Assembly: GCA_029936425.1 (NCBI GenBank)
Contig: JAPYSU010000002.1
Span: 124,001-188,000, forward strand
Length of the DNA stretch: 64,000 bases
Direction: 5' to 3'
Source: Litorimonas sp.
GTDB lineage: Bacteria; Pseudomonadota; Alphaproteobacteria; Caulobacterales; Maricaulaceae
Below the pieces are notes generated by a model. That model had not been told where the DNA came from. It was given only the letters and a program-made list of their open reading frames with translations, and searched no databases. Shown piece after piece: positions 53,942-62,557 of the stretch. The position numbers and the translations under genes were made by a program. Position 1 is the stretch's first letter; each line of letters starts with the position of its first letter.

Positions 53942-54376
53942 ATGAATATACCTGACCTTTTTTCTCTAACCACACAAACCAAGCCCTCCTCTATGCTTCG
54001 CAAGGGTGGCCCGACAGAACCCCAGATGAACCTGACGCGAAAAATTGAAGGAAACTCGGCACAAAATATCCAGAACAACGGCTCTGAAGTCTCTGATCCG
54101 GCTACAACAAATTCGTCATCCGAAGGTGATCTGACGACAGGCTCACAGCAAGCCATTGGAGAAGAATTTGATACCTTTCTGACCTTATTGACGGCACAAA
54201 TTAAAAACCAAGACCCTCTAGCTCCGCTAGACTCGACACAATTTGTTGAGCAACTTGCCACATTTTCGAATTTGGAATTACAGGCAAAGGGCAATCAGGT
54301 TCTGGAAGATATTGCGCAAATGCTCGCGCAGAATTTATACAGCCAATCCCAGACTGAAACGCCCGCTGAAAGCTAG
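53942..54376 (+). CDS. flgD: Flagellar hook-capping protein FlgD (short form)
   Basis: Scaffold for hook assembly, 144 aa. The conserved FlgD N-domain is complete: EEFDTFLTLLTAQIKNQDPLAPLDSTQFVEQLATFSNLEL. The protein stops about 55 residues after it, so the C-terminal FlgD Tudor/Ig-like domains of ~220-residue FlgD are absent, as in several alphaproteobacteria. The N-terminal ~75 residues are polar and variable. It is co-transcribed with fliK. Confidence 0.9.
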   Translation: MNIPDLFSLTTQTKPSSMLRKGGPTEPQMNLTRKIEGNSAQNIQNNGSEVSDPATTNSSSEGDLTTGSQQAIGEEFDTFLTLLTAQIKNQDPLAPLDSTQFVEQLATFSNLELQAKGNQVLEDIAQMLAQNLYSQSQTETPAES

Positions 54377-54388
54377 AGAAAAGAAACT

Positions 54389-54955
54389 TTAGTTTTCACT
54401 ATCCCTACGGGCAATATCGAGAATAAGAACATTCTCGACTCCGTTTTTAATAATTTTCCGAGATGATCCTAATAGAGTTTCGCGGACAATCTCGAACGTT
54501 TTTGGAGATGTCAATTCTTCCGAGAACAAGCCCTGATTTGAAAGTTCCAGTAAGTCTCGCATAAAGGCATCGCGCAATTTAGGTTCCAGATTGAAAACGT
54601 CTGCTGAGGCTTCGTTATTCAATTCCAGATTAAAATTCATGATGACCAGGCTTTCAATTCGTTTTTGGTCGACGACCGGAACAACAAATTGTCTTTTGAA
54701 TTTCAGATAGCTGATTTCACCTGCATAGTCTGAAGTGCCGTGCCCGTCAGAAGATTTCTTGTCCTTATCTTCTTTCTTGTGAGACTTCCCGTCTTCATGC
54801 GCGCCCTTGCCATCGTCCTTGGAGCTTTTTTCTGCGGCTTTAGGCGCGTCTCCTCCGGCATTCGCTAAGCCTGCATCCTTTACAACACTTGCCCCTACCG
54901 CGCCGCCAATAACGGCAATTATAAGAACAAGCGTTTTTAAAGCAGATTTCAGCAT
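54389..54955 (-). CDS. fliL: Flagellar basal-body-associated protein FliL
   Basis: Single-pass inner-membrane protein of 188 aa placed around the stator. A hydrophobic anchor (TLVLIIAVIGGAVGASVV) is followed by a very charged Lys/Asp/Glu/Gly/His linker (~35-75) and a periplasmic domain (~80-185: FVVPVVDQKRIESLVIMNFNLEL; LRDAFMRDLLEL). The pattern fits FliL. It is last in the run that begins with fliM; convergent with flgD and 33 bases after flgH. Confidence 0.85.
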   Translation of the reverse strand: MLKSALKTLVLIIAVIGGAVGASVVKDAGLANAGGDAPKAAEKSSKDDGKGAHEDGKSHKKEDKDKKSSDGHGTSDYAGEISYLKFKRQFVVPVVDQKRIESLVIMNFNLELNNEASADVFNLEPKLRDAFMRDLLELSNQGLFSEELTSPKTFEIVRETLLGSSRKIIKNGVENVLILDIARRDSEN

Positions 54956-54988
54956 AGTAATCTCTTGAGGAAAAGGGGCTGATAATTC

Positions 54989-55738
54989 CTAAAAAGGAAT
55001 TATCTTTTGTAGAAGTTTATTGCCGGCCCGGGGCTTTACAGTGTCGGTTACGTTTCCGCGCCCTCCATAATAAATCCTGGCATCAGCAATTTTGTCATAA
55101 GTAATGACGTTCTGACGAGAAATATCCTCAGTCCGAATAAGACCACTCACTTGTAGCTGACGCACCTCACTATTGACCATGATTTGTTGTTGACCCGCGA
55201 GTTGTAGATAGCCGTTAGGCTTTACATCGACGACCTGAACCGCGAGGCGTAAAGTGATAGTTTCTTCGCGCTTTATCATGCCGTCACCATTTGTATTACG
55301 ATCACGTGTAATGTCGACGGCCGGCGTAAGGCTTGCCCCGTCGGGCAGGTTTCTGTTTATTATTTCAGGGAGACCAAAAAACGCACCGACCCCGAAATTG
55401 TCGGAGGTCTGTCGGCTATTCGTCTCAGAATTTTTAATCTCAGCTTCGTCTTCAATTTCCACCAAAACGGTCAGAAGGTCTCCGACCTGACTCGCCCGTC
55501 TATCGCCAAATAATGATTTGGGACTACTGCTCCAAAGAGAGGTTTCCTGCGGATTTCCTGTACTGATAGCAGGGCGCAATTGCGACTGCGTATTCGGGTC
55601 ATACTCCGCATAATAAGGCGCTGCAGGTGTCGGTGAAAAGGCAGTATCTATTGGCGGCTCACCGTTGGACGCGCAGCCAGACATAACAAAGGACGCAGCG
55701 CCGACAGTTAATGTCAATATTTTAGCGATATATTTCAT
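54989..55738 (-). CDS. flgH: Flagellar L-ring protein FlgH
   Basis: Outer-membrane ring lipoprotein of 249 aa. The lipobox is VMSGC (Cys22). Diagnostic pieces are SLWSSSPKSLFGDRRASQVGDLLTV, the turn at RLAVQVVDVKPNGYLQLAGQQQIMVN and VSGLIRTEDISRQNVITYDKIADARIYYGG. It overlaps the flgA stop by four bases. The partner P-ring gene flgI is not in the window. Confidence 0.95.
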   Translation of the reverse strand: MKYIAKILTLTVGAASFVMSGCASNGEPPIDTAFSPTPAAPYYAEYDPNTQSQLRPAISTGNPQETSLWSSSPKSLFGDRRASQVGDLLTVLVEIEDEAEIKNSETNSRQTSDNFGVGAFFGLPEIINRNLPDGASLTPAVDITRDRNTNGDGMIKREETITLRLAVQVVDVKPNGYLQLAGQQQIMVNSEVRQLQVSGLIRTEDISRQNVITYDKIADARIYYGGRGNVTDTVKPRAGNKLLQKIIPF

Positions 55739-56166
55739 TTAGCCATCTCCACGACACCGAGGGCAGTAACTCGTCCCTCAACTGCTTGGCGGGAATCCAT
55801 ATTCATGACGCGAACAATTTCGCCCATGGCGCCTTCAGACAAAGCGCGTCCATTTGTTGATATTTCTAAGCGACCAACTCGATAAATCATTGTCACGGGA
55901 CTGTTTCTTTTGACAAGGACGGGTTCCTGAACATCGCGTTCCCGAATTTCCGTTCCGGTATAAATTGTGCGGATTAATTCCTTTCCGACATATTGATCCA
56001 GAACATCTTGAGATGCTTCTGCACCGTCAACATCCACAGAAATGTCCCCGCTGGAAATCATCGTTCCCCGAGAAAGCGTGGAATTTGCGGTGACAGTCGC
56101 TGCAAATGCTGGAGAGACCACAATAGGCAAAAGACCGAAAATAGCTCCTAAAACCAACTGTTTCAT
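55735..56166 (-). CDS. flgA: Flagellar P-ring assembly chaperone FlgA
   Basis: Periplasmic chaperone for P-ring assembly, 143 aa from ATG 56166, preceded by AAGGA. The longer frame from 56298 reads through flgG and is rejected. A signal peptide ends near SPAFA (~20). The SAF-like domain includes LSRGTMISSGDISVD, and the C-terminal part VLVKRNSPVTMIYRVGRLEISTNGRALS and VMNMDSRQAVEGRVTALG is the FlgA signature. The N-terminal domain of long FlgA proteins is missing, giving a short form. One base separates it from flgG. Confidence 0.9.
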   Translation of the reverse strand: MKQLVLGAIFGLLPIVVSPAFAATVTANSTLSRGTMISSGDISVDVDGAEASQDVLDQYVGKELIRTIYTGTEIRERDVQEPVLVKRNSPVTMIYRVGRLEISTNGRALSEGAMGEIVRVMNMDSRQAVEGRVTALGVVEMAK

Positions 56167-56167
56167 T

Positions 56168-56953
56168 TTATCGAATCCTTGTTGTCGCAGAGTACATTTC
56201 ATCAGCGGCCGTAATGACCTTTGAATTGAGTTCATATCCGCGCTGGGCTTCGATGAGTTCGGAAATTTCCTCAACCACATCCACACCTGAATCTTCAAGA
56301 TAACCTTGACGCATTGTCCCTACGCCTTCCGTCCCGGGCTCAGCAATAATCGGAGCTCCGGATCCGGCTGTTTCGCGGTAGAGATTACCGCCCATGGCTT
56401 CCAAGCCTTTGGCATTTGCAAAGACGGACATGGAAATCCGGCCAATAGACTGTCCTTCGACTGAATTATCAAAAAAGGCGGTAACTTCGCCGTCCAGACT
56501 GATTGAAATCTGACGGGCATCGCTTGGAATTGTGATATTATCAGCCAGTTGGTAACCGTCGGAGTTCACGATCAAGCCTTCTGCGTCGCGGTAAAACTTG
56601 CCATCGCGTGTATATGCGGACTCGCCGCTTGGCATCGTGATTTCAAAAAATCCGCGTCCCTCAATCGCAAGATCGAGATCGCCGCCCGTTTGGCCTAAAG
56701 CCCCCTGGACGATCTCCATTGAAACTGTTGAAGGCCGAACCCCCATACCCATCTGAATACCCGCCGGGACAATCGTGCCCGTCTGCGAACTGACTGAACC
56801 TGGCGTGAGATGTTGTTGATAGATTAGGTCTGCAAATTCCGCGACCCTCGGCTGATACGCCGTAGTGCTCATATTGGCGATGTTATTAGAGATAACATCT
56901 ACGCGGGTTTGTTGCGCCGCCATTCCTGTTGCGGCTATTTTTAGAGCGTTCAT
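56168..56953 (-). CDS. flgG: Flagellar distal rod protein FlgG
   Basis: Distal rod subunit of 261 aa, the canonical length. N-terminal helix motif AATGMAAQQTRVDVISNNIANM, central LDLAIEGRGFFEITMPSGESAYTRDG, and C-terminal EISELIEAQRGYELNSKVITAADEM agree with FlgG. It lies between flgF and flgA; the 36-base gap after flgF includes an AGGGAGG ribosome-binding site. Confidence 0.96.
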   Translation of the reverse strand: MNALKIAATGMAAQQTRVDVISNNIANMSTTAYQPRVAEFADLIYQQHLTPGSVSSQTGTIVPAGIQMGMGVRPSTVSMEIVQGALGQTGGDLDLAIEGRGFFEITMPSGESAYTRDGKFYRDAEGLIVNSDGYQLADNITIPSDARQISISLDGEVTAFFDNSVEGQSIGRISMSVFANAKGLEAMGGNLYRETAGSGAPIIAEPGTEGVGTMRQGYLEDSGVDVVEEISELIEAQRGYELNSKVITAADEMYSATTRIR

Positions 56954-56989
56954 CCTGAACCTCCCTTTGTTGCGGCCTGAGATCAGACC

Positions 56990-57727
56990 TTATGAAACTT
57001 GCCTAATCGTTGTTATGGTTTGCTTGACGCGTTCGTCTTCCATTTCCAGAAGCTTTTGCCCCGCATCATAATGACGTTGAACTTCGATCATGCGGGCAAT
57101 TTCGCTGACCGGCTCAACATTACTATCTTCTAGATATCCCTGAAGGACCCGTCCCGTTTCCATGGGTTCGAACCCGCCTTCTGAAATCCAATTATTTCCG
57201 CCCGCTCTGGAGAGTTGGGTTTGATCCGCCGTCACTATTCCAAGCCGGCCAAGTTCTATCCCGCCCGCGCTAATACTACCGTCCGGAGCGATAATAATTT
57301 CATCGGCTTCCAAAGGAATTTGAATTTGACCTTCCCCGGCGTCCAATACGGGATTACCGTCCGGATTTATGAGCGTGCCAGCAGCATCCGTCATAAAATG
57401 GCCCGCGCGCGTGAGGCGTGTCTGACCATCAACATCAACAAGGAAAAACCCCTCCCCCTGTATGGCTAAATCCAAGCTGCCGCCGGTTGAGCGCATTTCA
57501 CCATCTGTGAAATTGCTGGCATGTCCTGCCAATCTGCCCATGGAGAGCGAATGCCGCGCCGCATCGGCTGAACCCGCAGATCCTATTGCCGCGACATATT
57601 CGGAAAAGACGGCACCTTCTTGCTTATAACCAATTGTGTTGGCATTCGCGATATTATTCGCAATTGCGTTTAACTCTTTCATCAGGCCTGACTGCCTGGA
57701 AATATTTACGTAGCTGGCATTATCCAT
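56990..57727 (-). CDS. flgF: Flagellar proximal rod protein FlgF
   Basis: Rod protein of 245 aa. N-terminal SGLMKELNAIANNIANANTIGYK, central GGSLDLAIQGEGFFLVDVDGQTRLTRAG and C-terminal EIARMIEVQRHYDAGQKLLEMEDE are as in FlgF. It begins inside the end of the preceding helical-repeat gene (8-base overlap), so the two are translationally linked. Confidence 0.95.
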   Translation of the reverse strand: MDNASYVNISRQSGLMKELNAIANNIANANTIGYKQEGAVFSEYVAAIGSAGSADAARHSLSMGRLAGHASNFTDGEMRSTGGSLDLAIQGEGFFLVDVDGQTRLTRAGHFMTDAAGTLINPDGNPVLDAGEGQIQIPLEADEIIIAPDGSISAGGIELGRLGIVTADQTQLSRAGGNNWISEGGFEPMETGRVLQGYLEDSNVEPVSEIARMIEVQRHYDAGQKLLEMEDERVKQTITTIRQVS

Positions 57728-59588
57728 GACTTAAAAACGCCTTTGAAATTTTAATTTGCTCTTCCATATCCGAAAGGTCTTCCGCGAGAGATTTTCTCCA
57801 CTTTGATCCTTGCAGGTCATTCGCGTCCAAGGTCGGTTTCGCCAATACGTTCAAGATGGAAGATGAGTTATCAGAATTGGACGGCTGAGCTTTCTGATCG
57901 GAAGCGCCCGCTTCAGCAATTATATTTTTCTCACGCTCTGACAGCATTAGGGCTTGGGACCAATCTTGTTCAAGCCAAGCCAAATTCAATTCATGAGAGG
58001 ATTTTTTGCTCTCTAGCGTCATGTCTTTTAAAGCCAGTTTAGCCAGGTCCAAATCAGATGTGACGAGAGCATATTCCATTATTGAATTTTCAAGATCCCG
58101 GAGAACCACAGGAGAAGAGCTTTTATATTTTGACGCATCAAAACGTCCTGACTTCATGTCCAGGAGGATACGAGCTTTTTCGAGACTTCCTCTTTGCGCA
58201 TTATTGAAACGCTCGTCGCTCTGTTGAATCGCCGTAACGAGTTCAGGCATACCAAGCGACAAAGATGCTTCGAGGGCGGTAGACTTCAAGTTCTCCCAGT
58301 CGGCCGTTTTTTTAAGAAAATCCGCCTGCCTTAAAAATGTATCCAAAGCCGATGATTGAAGTGCTTTGTTTTCGCTATGTAAATGCGCATCCAATAAAGC
58401 TGAAATCTCGCCTTGGGCTTTCTCATACTCTAATGTGCCTTCTTCCAGGAAAGTCTGCGCAGAATAAATAGAGTCATTAAGACGGTTTTGAGCCAACTGC
58501 CCGGAAATCAATTGATAGGCCGCTTGTTGCTTTCCTGAAGACTCTTTCAATCGGGCGCTGACATCTTCGAGGTCCGCTTCCAAAGTAGCTCCGAACGCCT
58601 TGCCTTGAAGGGACTTCATTTCAGCCAGATAATTTATAGAATTTGCCCGGTAAATACTGTCGCGCTCTGACAGGAAATTGAACTTTCCAACCGCTTTGTC
58701 GGGCATTGTATCTTTTTGCATAAGCGCAGAGAGATAGATATAGTCAAAGTCGGATTTGTCATCTTTAGGTAAGATGGTGCCGTCTTCCCGCGCTTTGTTT
58801 TCCAGTCTTTCCCATATATATTGCGCAACGTTTCGATGGTTCGACTCAGCCGCAACAATGGCGGAGGTAATCAGAACCCTTTCCTTTAAATTAGGAGGAA
58901 AGCCATCAAGCGCATAATATATATTTCTAATATCCGTCATTTTTAGCGGATCAGAAAACTGTGTTGGCGCCTCCAGAAAAGCCCAAAGGGACGCAACTGC
59001 ACTACAGTCTTTATATTCCGAAAGAACCGGCTCATCAGGGCGAACCTCTGGAAAGGTTATGATTTTTGCCACCTGTTTCAAACGCTGGCCAGCAGCGGAA
59101 TTCTCGGAATGAAGGATGTCCAAAGCTTCGTCGCCTAGACCAAGCGCTAAATATGCTCTTGCCAAACTTAAGGTACCGCTTGAACCTGTTTCTGGATCAA
59201 AATTGGCTTTCGCGTCGGATAAAGCTTCATAAGTTCTGAAATCTTCCAGATCGGAAAAATCCAATAATTCTGCCGTGTCGCAGCTGAACGGCTCTGCTTT
59301 CACTTCAGATATTTCCATTACGTCATTTGAAGCAGGTTGCTTTTCTGGTTCAGGCTGAGCTCCAGTCATTCCTGGCTTTCTCCTGACGATCCCTTTCTCT
59401 TGCGCGTCTTTCAAAATCGCTGCCAGAGTGTCAGAAGCTGACTCTATGGAATAGTCGGCCTTTCCTTCAGATGGTTCAGCGCCATCCGCCAATACTATCG
59501 CACCGCTTAAAACAGAAAAGGAGGCGACCGCGAGCGCGGCCCCTCTGAAAGTTTTACGGGATAGGATATGAGGAGGAGACTCTCTCAC
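57720..59588 (-). CDS. Large predicted periplasmic helical-repeat protein linked to motA
   Basis: A 622-residue protein of no family recognised here. The N-terminus has a basic stretch and a hydrophobic segment (~14-35, GAALAVASFSVLSGAIVLA) ending AxA-like, so export to the periplasm or membrane anchoring is likely. A Pro/Glu-rich linker follows. From ~120 to 600 it is almost wholly helical, with TPR-like pairs such as GTLSLARAYLALGLGDEALDIL. Two cysteines (~104 and ~198) could pair. It overlaps the motA stop by one base and flgF by eight. Placement suggests a stator- or basal-body-associated scaffold comparable in principle to MotC-type or PflA/B-type proteins, but homology to these is not claimed. 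Confidence 0.7.
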   Translation of the reverse strand: MRESPPHILSRKTFRGAALAVASFSVLSGAIVLADGAEPSEGKADYSIESASDTLAAILKDAQEKGIVRRKPGMTGAQPEPEKQPASNDVMEISEVKAEPFSCDTAELLDFSDLEDFRTYEALSDAKANFDPETGSSGTLSLARAYLALGLGDEALDILHSENSAAGQRLKQVAKIITFPEVRPDEPVLSEYKDCSAVASLWAFLEAPTQFSDPLKMTDIRNIYYALDGFPPNLKERVLITSAIVAAESNHRNVAQYIWERLENKAREDGTILPKDDKSDFDYIYLSALMQKDTMPDKAVGKFNFLSERDSIYRANSINYLAEMKSLQGKAFGATLEADLEDVSARLKESSGKQQAAYQLISGQLAQNRLNDSIYSAQTFLEEGTLEYEKAQGEISALLDAHLHSENKALQSSALDTFLRQADFLKKTADWENLKSTALEASLSLGMPELVTAIQQSDERFNNAQRGSLEKARILLDMKSGRFDASKYKSSSPVVLRDLENSIMEYALVTSDLDLAKLALKDMTLESKKSSHELNLAWLEQDWSQALMLSEREKNIIAEAGASDQKAQPSNSDNSSSILNVLAKPTLDANDLQGSKWRKSLAEDLSDMEEQIKISKAFLSHG

Positions 59589-60457
59589 TAGGCTGCCACT
59601 TTTCTCAACTCTTTCAGCGCCTCTTCCATAGAGGTGAAGCTCGGCCGCTGATGTTTTGGCGCGCTACGCCGCGCCACTTCAATTGCAATTTGCGTTTCGT
59701 TTTTGTGAAGGCTTGAAACCAGCACTTCTCTAATGAGCGCATAGAAATAGTGTTCTTGCTCACGAATGGATTTCACCTTTGTCGCGAATGGTCCAACGAG
59801 TGAGTAGGCCAGGAAAACGCCCAGAAAAGTTCCTACCAAAGCTCCGCCAATCATACCGCCCAAAACTTCCGGCGGCTTATCAATGGAGGCCATGGTTTTA
59901 ATCACGCCCAATACAGCGGCAACAATTCCGAGAGCCGGTAAAGCATCGGCCGTATTTTGTAGAGCGTGAGCGCCATGAAGCGCTTCTTCCTTCATGCCTT
60001 CCAATTGTTTGTCTAAGAGCTCTTCCACTTGATAAACATCATCAAAATTCATCAACATTGAGCGGATCGTATCGCAGATCAGTTCGACAAATTGAGTGGA
60101 AGCCAGAATACGTGGATATTGTTGGAAAAGCGCAGATTCTTGCGGATTTTCGATGTGTTCCTCAACTTTGACCGGGCTCTCTTTAGAGATACGAACCAGT
60201 TCGTGCATCAAACAGAGAAGATCTTGATAATCTGATTTTTTCCATTTCGGCCCTTTAAAGACCGCCAGAATGTCTTTTCCGGTTGATTTAATGGTGTGCA
60301 TGTCATTTCCGCACGCGAAGGCACCAATGGCCGCGCCGCCAATAATCATCATTTCATATGGAAGGGAGTGGAGAATAATTTCAAGCTTACCCCCGGCAAG
60401 CATATATCCGCCAAACACACAAATGACAGTTAGTATTATACCGAAGATGGAGCTCAT
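59588..60457 (-). CDS. motA: Flagellar stator protein MotA
   Basis: Ion-channel stator subunit of 289 aa with four transmembrane helices. MotA landmarks: GGYMLAGGKLEIILHSLPYEMMIIGGAAIGAF at the N-terminus (split: helices ~5-50), a long cytoplasmic loop (~75-160), and ALPALGIVAAVLGVIKTM, GGMIGGALVGTFLGVFLAY for the last helices with the conserved prolines. motB is not adjacent but lies across fliM on the other strand. Downstream is the helical-repeat protein, coupled by a one-base overlap. Confidence 0.95.
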   Translation of the reverse strand: MSSIFGIILTVICVFGGYMLAGGKLEIILHSLPYEMMIIGGAAIGAFACGNDMHTIKSTGKDILAVFKGPKWKKSDYQDLLCLMHELVRISKESPVKVEEHIENPQESALFQQYPRILASTQFVELICDTIRSMLMNFDDVYQVEELLDKQLEGMKEEALHGAHALQNTADALPALGIVAAVLGVIKTMASIDKPPEVLGGMIGGALVGTFLGVFLAYSLVGPFATKVKSIREQEHYFYALIREVLVSSLHKNETQIAIEVARRSAPKHQRPSFTSMEEALKELRKVAA

Positions 60458-60541
60458 GAATCGGGCTTAACCATGATGTATTACCTATTCTTTAATAATA
60501 TGGGGATTACGCATTTGACAGAGCTTTGAATTCAGCTGAGC

Positions 60542-61513
60542 CTAACAAATCACATCGCCCCGAAATTCTGGTGAAATATCTTCGCTGAGTTTGACAGCGC
60601 GTCGGGTCTTGTGAATTCCCAGCAATCCGTTCGCTACAGCAAGGCGCTGATCGCGCATCTCAACCTCAAGACTTATATTTTCCAATGATACACCCGGCAG
60701 TGGTAAAACCTGTCCTATTTCCAGCCGCGTGCAATCCGCGACAGACATCCGCAAACTATCGAGCACAGCCCTGACGGATGTCACACTTGTATCAATATGC
60801 CGTCCTAAATATTTTGCGTTCTCAGGGAGAACGAAATCGTCTGTCGACTTCTGACCAGATTCTAAAGATTTGAGAGTGGTTTTCAGATAAGTGAGCGGCA
60901 AAATAACCTGAAACGAAACAATTTGCGTTTCATCATTTTCTTCCAGCCGAGCTTTGAACTCCAATGAAATTCTGGTCCAGGCTTTGTGCTCCTCTGAAAA
61001 GGAGAAAGCTGAAAGTTCAATTTCTTCTTTTTGAAACTCCCCAAGGCTCGTGACGTCTAATTGTGGATTCTGAACTTCTGCTTCTGAGCCCTGATGACTC
61101 ATCATATCAATAAGCTTATTTTTTACAAAGCCGATAAAGGGCTCCATCATGAACAGATCGAGCTCGGACGCCTCGTAATCGTCAACGCCGGAGAAATTGG
61201 AAATCTTTCCATCTATTCCGCTTTTATTCAGCAAAGCGGCTAAAGGGGTACTTGCCAGACAGAGACAGCAAATCTCCTTCTCCTCCGGACCAAATCCGGC
61301 ATATAATCCGCTCTTGGCTAGATTTTCCGTAAACTCGCTCCGCATAAGGGGCTCTACAGAAAAACTTTCTTCCGTCCAGCTCAGCCCGCCTGTCATATCT
61401 TCAAGGATACCCAGACAGCCCTTTGTCATCTCTTTCCAGACAAGTGCGATATCCGCCTCGTTCAAGTCAGAGGCAGGTGGCTGCGCTGTCATTTTCTTGC
61501 GTAATACGCTCAT
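60542..61513 (-). CDS. fliM: Flagellar motor switch protein FliM (divergent)
   Basis: A 323-residue C-ring protein. The C-terminal SpoA domain is recognisable (~240-310: SVRAVLDSLRMSVADCTRLEIGQVLPLPG), and the middle region resembles the FliM CheC-like domain (acidic, with LDLFMMEPFIGFVKNKLIDM). The N-terminus lacks the canonical CheY-P-binding LSQxEIDxLL motif: it reads ASDLNEADIALVWKEM instead. FliN-like fusion or another SpoA protein is an alternative. It is divergent from motB across a perfect CtrA box and lies 84 bases before motA. Confidence 0.75.
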   Translation of the reverse strand: MSVLRKKMTAQPPASDLNEADIALVWKEMTKGCLGILEDMTGGLSWTEESFSVEPLMRSEFTENLAKSGLYAGFGPEEKEICCLCLASTPLAALLNKSGIDGKISNFSGVDDYEASELDLFMMEPFIGFVKNKLIDMMSHQGSEAEVQNPQLDVTSLGEFQKEEIELSAFSFSEEHKAWTRISLEFKARLEENDETQIVSFQVILPLTYLKTTLKSLESGQKSTDDFVLPENAKYLGRHIDTSVTSVRAVLDSLRMSVADCTRLEIGQVLPLPGVSLENISLEVEMRDQRLAVANGLLGIHKTRRAVKLSEDISPEFRGDVIC

Positions 61514-61581
61514 TTTTCTCTCGGCGCTTAAGTGTTACGCTCCCAAATAAAGGGATAACCCTTGCCATTCCCTTAATTTTT

Positions 61582-61597
61582 TTAAGTGAATTTTAAC
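61582..61597 (+). promoter_or_regulatory. Perfect CtrA-type box between fliM and motB
   Basis: TTAAGTGAATTTTAAC fits the CtrA consensus TTAA-N7-TTAAC with no mismatch. It is almost exactly midway: ~70 bases upstream of motB and ~69 bases upstream of fliM. CtrA is the cell-cycle response regulator that controls early flagellar genes in Caulobacter and relatives. Confidence 0.7.
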
Positions 61598-61666
61598 CCT
61601 GTTTCTTACCCCTAAACTTAGACTTTTTTGTCACATTCCGCTTCAACCTAGGACGGAATCATTCAA

Positions 61667-62449
61667 ATGGACGATGCGGCTCGCCCGATAATCATCAAAA
61701 AGAAAAAGGTTTATGCTGCCGAAGGGCATCATGGCGGCGCGTGGAAGGTTGCCTATGCAGATTTTGTAACCGCGATGATGGCCTTCTTCCTGTTGATGTG
61801 GCTCCTCAACGCCACAACGGAAGAACAACGCAAAGGCATAGCCGATTATTTTAATCCAAGTATTCCGATTGCCGCTGTTTCAGGTGGCGGATCTGATGCT
61901 TTGCAAGGGGATACGATCTTTGCGGACTCATCACTTGCCAAAAACGGAACTGGCTCTGACACTAAAAAACCTGACCCGGAAGCAGATGCCGAAACATCTA
62001 CTATGGATCAACAGATGGAAGCCCTGAACAAAGCTCTGGCAGCCGAAGAGAATAGTCTGGCAGCGCATATGCAGATGAAGATGAGTCCCGAAGGTCTGGT
62101 GATAGAGCTGACCGATCAACGTGAAGACCCTCTTTTCAAATCCGGAAGCGCTAGTCCATCTCCCGTCTTGTCAAAACTGACTAAAATTGTAGCCGATTCC
62201 TTCAAAACTGTTGCAAATGAAGTGAAAATAGTGGGCCACACGGACAATTATAGTTTTAGCGGCAGCACGGGATATTCAAATTGGGAGCTCTCTACAGACC
62301 GCGCAAATACGGCACGCAGATTGCTTTCCGGGCACGGGTTTCCGCTAGAGCAGATTTCTGAAGTCTCAGGTAAATCCTCTACAGACCCTCTCTCTGATGA
62401 CCCCTATTCGCCGCAAAATCGGCGAATTTCCATCACTATTCTTAATTAG
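61667..62449 (+). CDS. motB: Flagellar stator protein MotB
   Basis: Peptidoglycan-anchored stator subunit, 260 aa. The single transmembrane helix carries the ion-binding Asp32 (AWKVAYADFVTAMMAFFLLMWLLN). The plug and linker (~55-110) are followed by an OmpA-like domain (~140-260) with KIVGHTDNYSF, NWELSTDRANTARRLL and QNRRISITI. All catalytic and anchoring elements are present. It is on the opposite strand to motA, with fliM between them, and precedes flgE. Confidence 0.95.
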   Translation: MDDAARPIIIKKKKVYAAEGHHGGAWKVAYADFVTAMMAFFLLMWLLNATTEEQRKGIADYFNPSIPIAAVSGGGSDALQGDTIFADSSLAKNGTGSDTKKPDPEADAETSTMDQQMEALNKALAAEENSLAAHMQMKMSPEGLVIELTDQREDPLFKSGSASPSPVLSKLTKIVADSFKTVANEVKIVGHTDNYSFSGSTGYSNWELSTDRANTARRLLSGHGFPLEQISEVSGKSSTDPLSDDPYSPQNRRISITILN

Positions 62450-62557
62450 CTAACGGCAAAGAAGTCAATGTTTATTGGGGCTCTGGCGCCCTACACCTTT
62501 TATTAACCGCGTCCGTCTAGCTTTGAAGCACATACATTTACTTCAAGGATTGAACGA

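Noticed and set aside
56167..56298. Upstream extension of flgA.
   Set aside because: It is an out-of-frame reading of flgG; the flgA signal peptide starts at 56166.
62480..62515. Possible sigma-54 element (TGGCGC) upstream of flgE.
   Set aside because: No GC at the -12 position; the match is limited to the first half.
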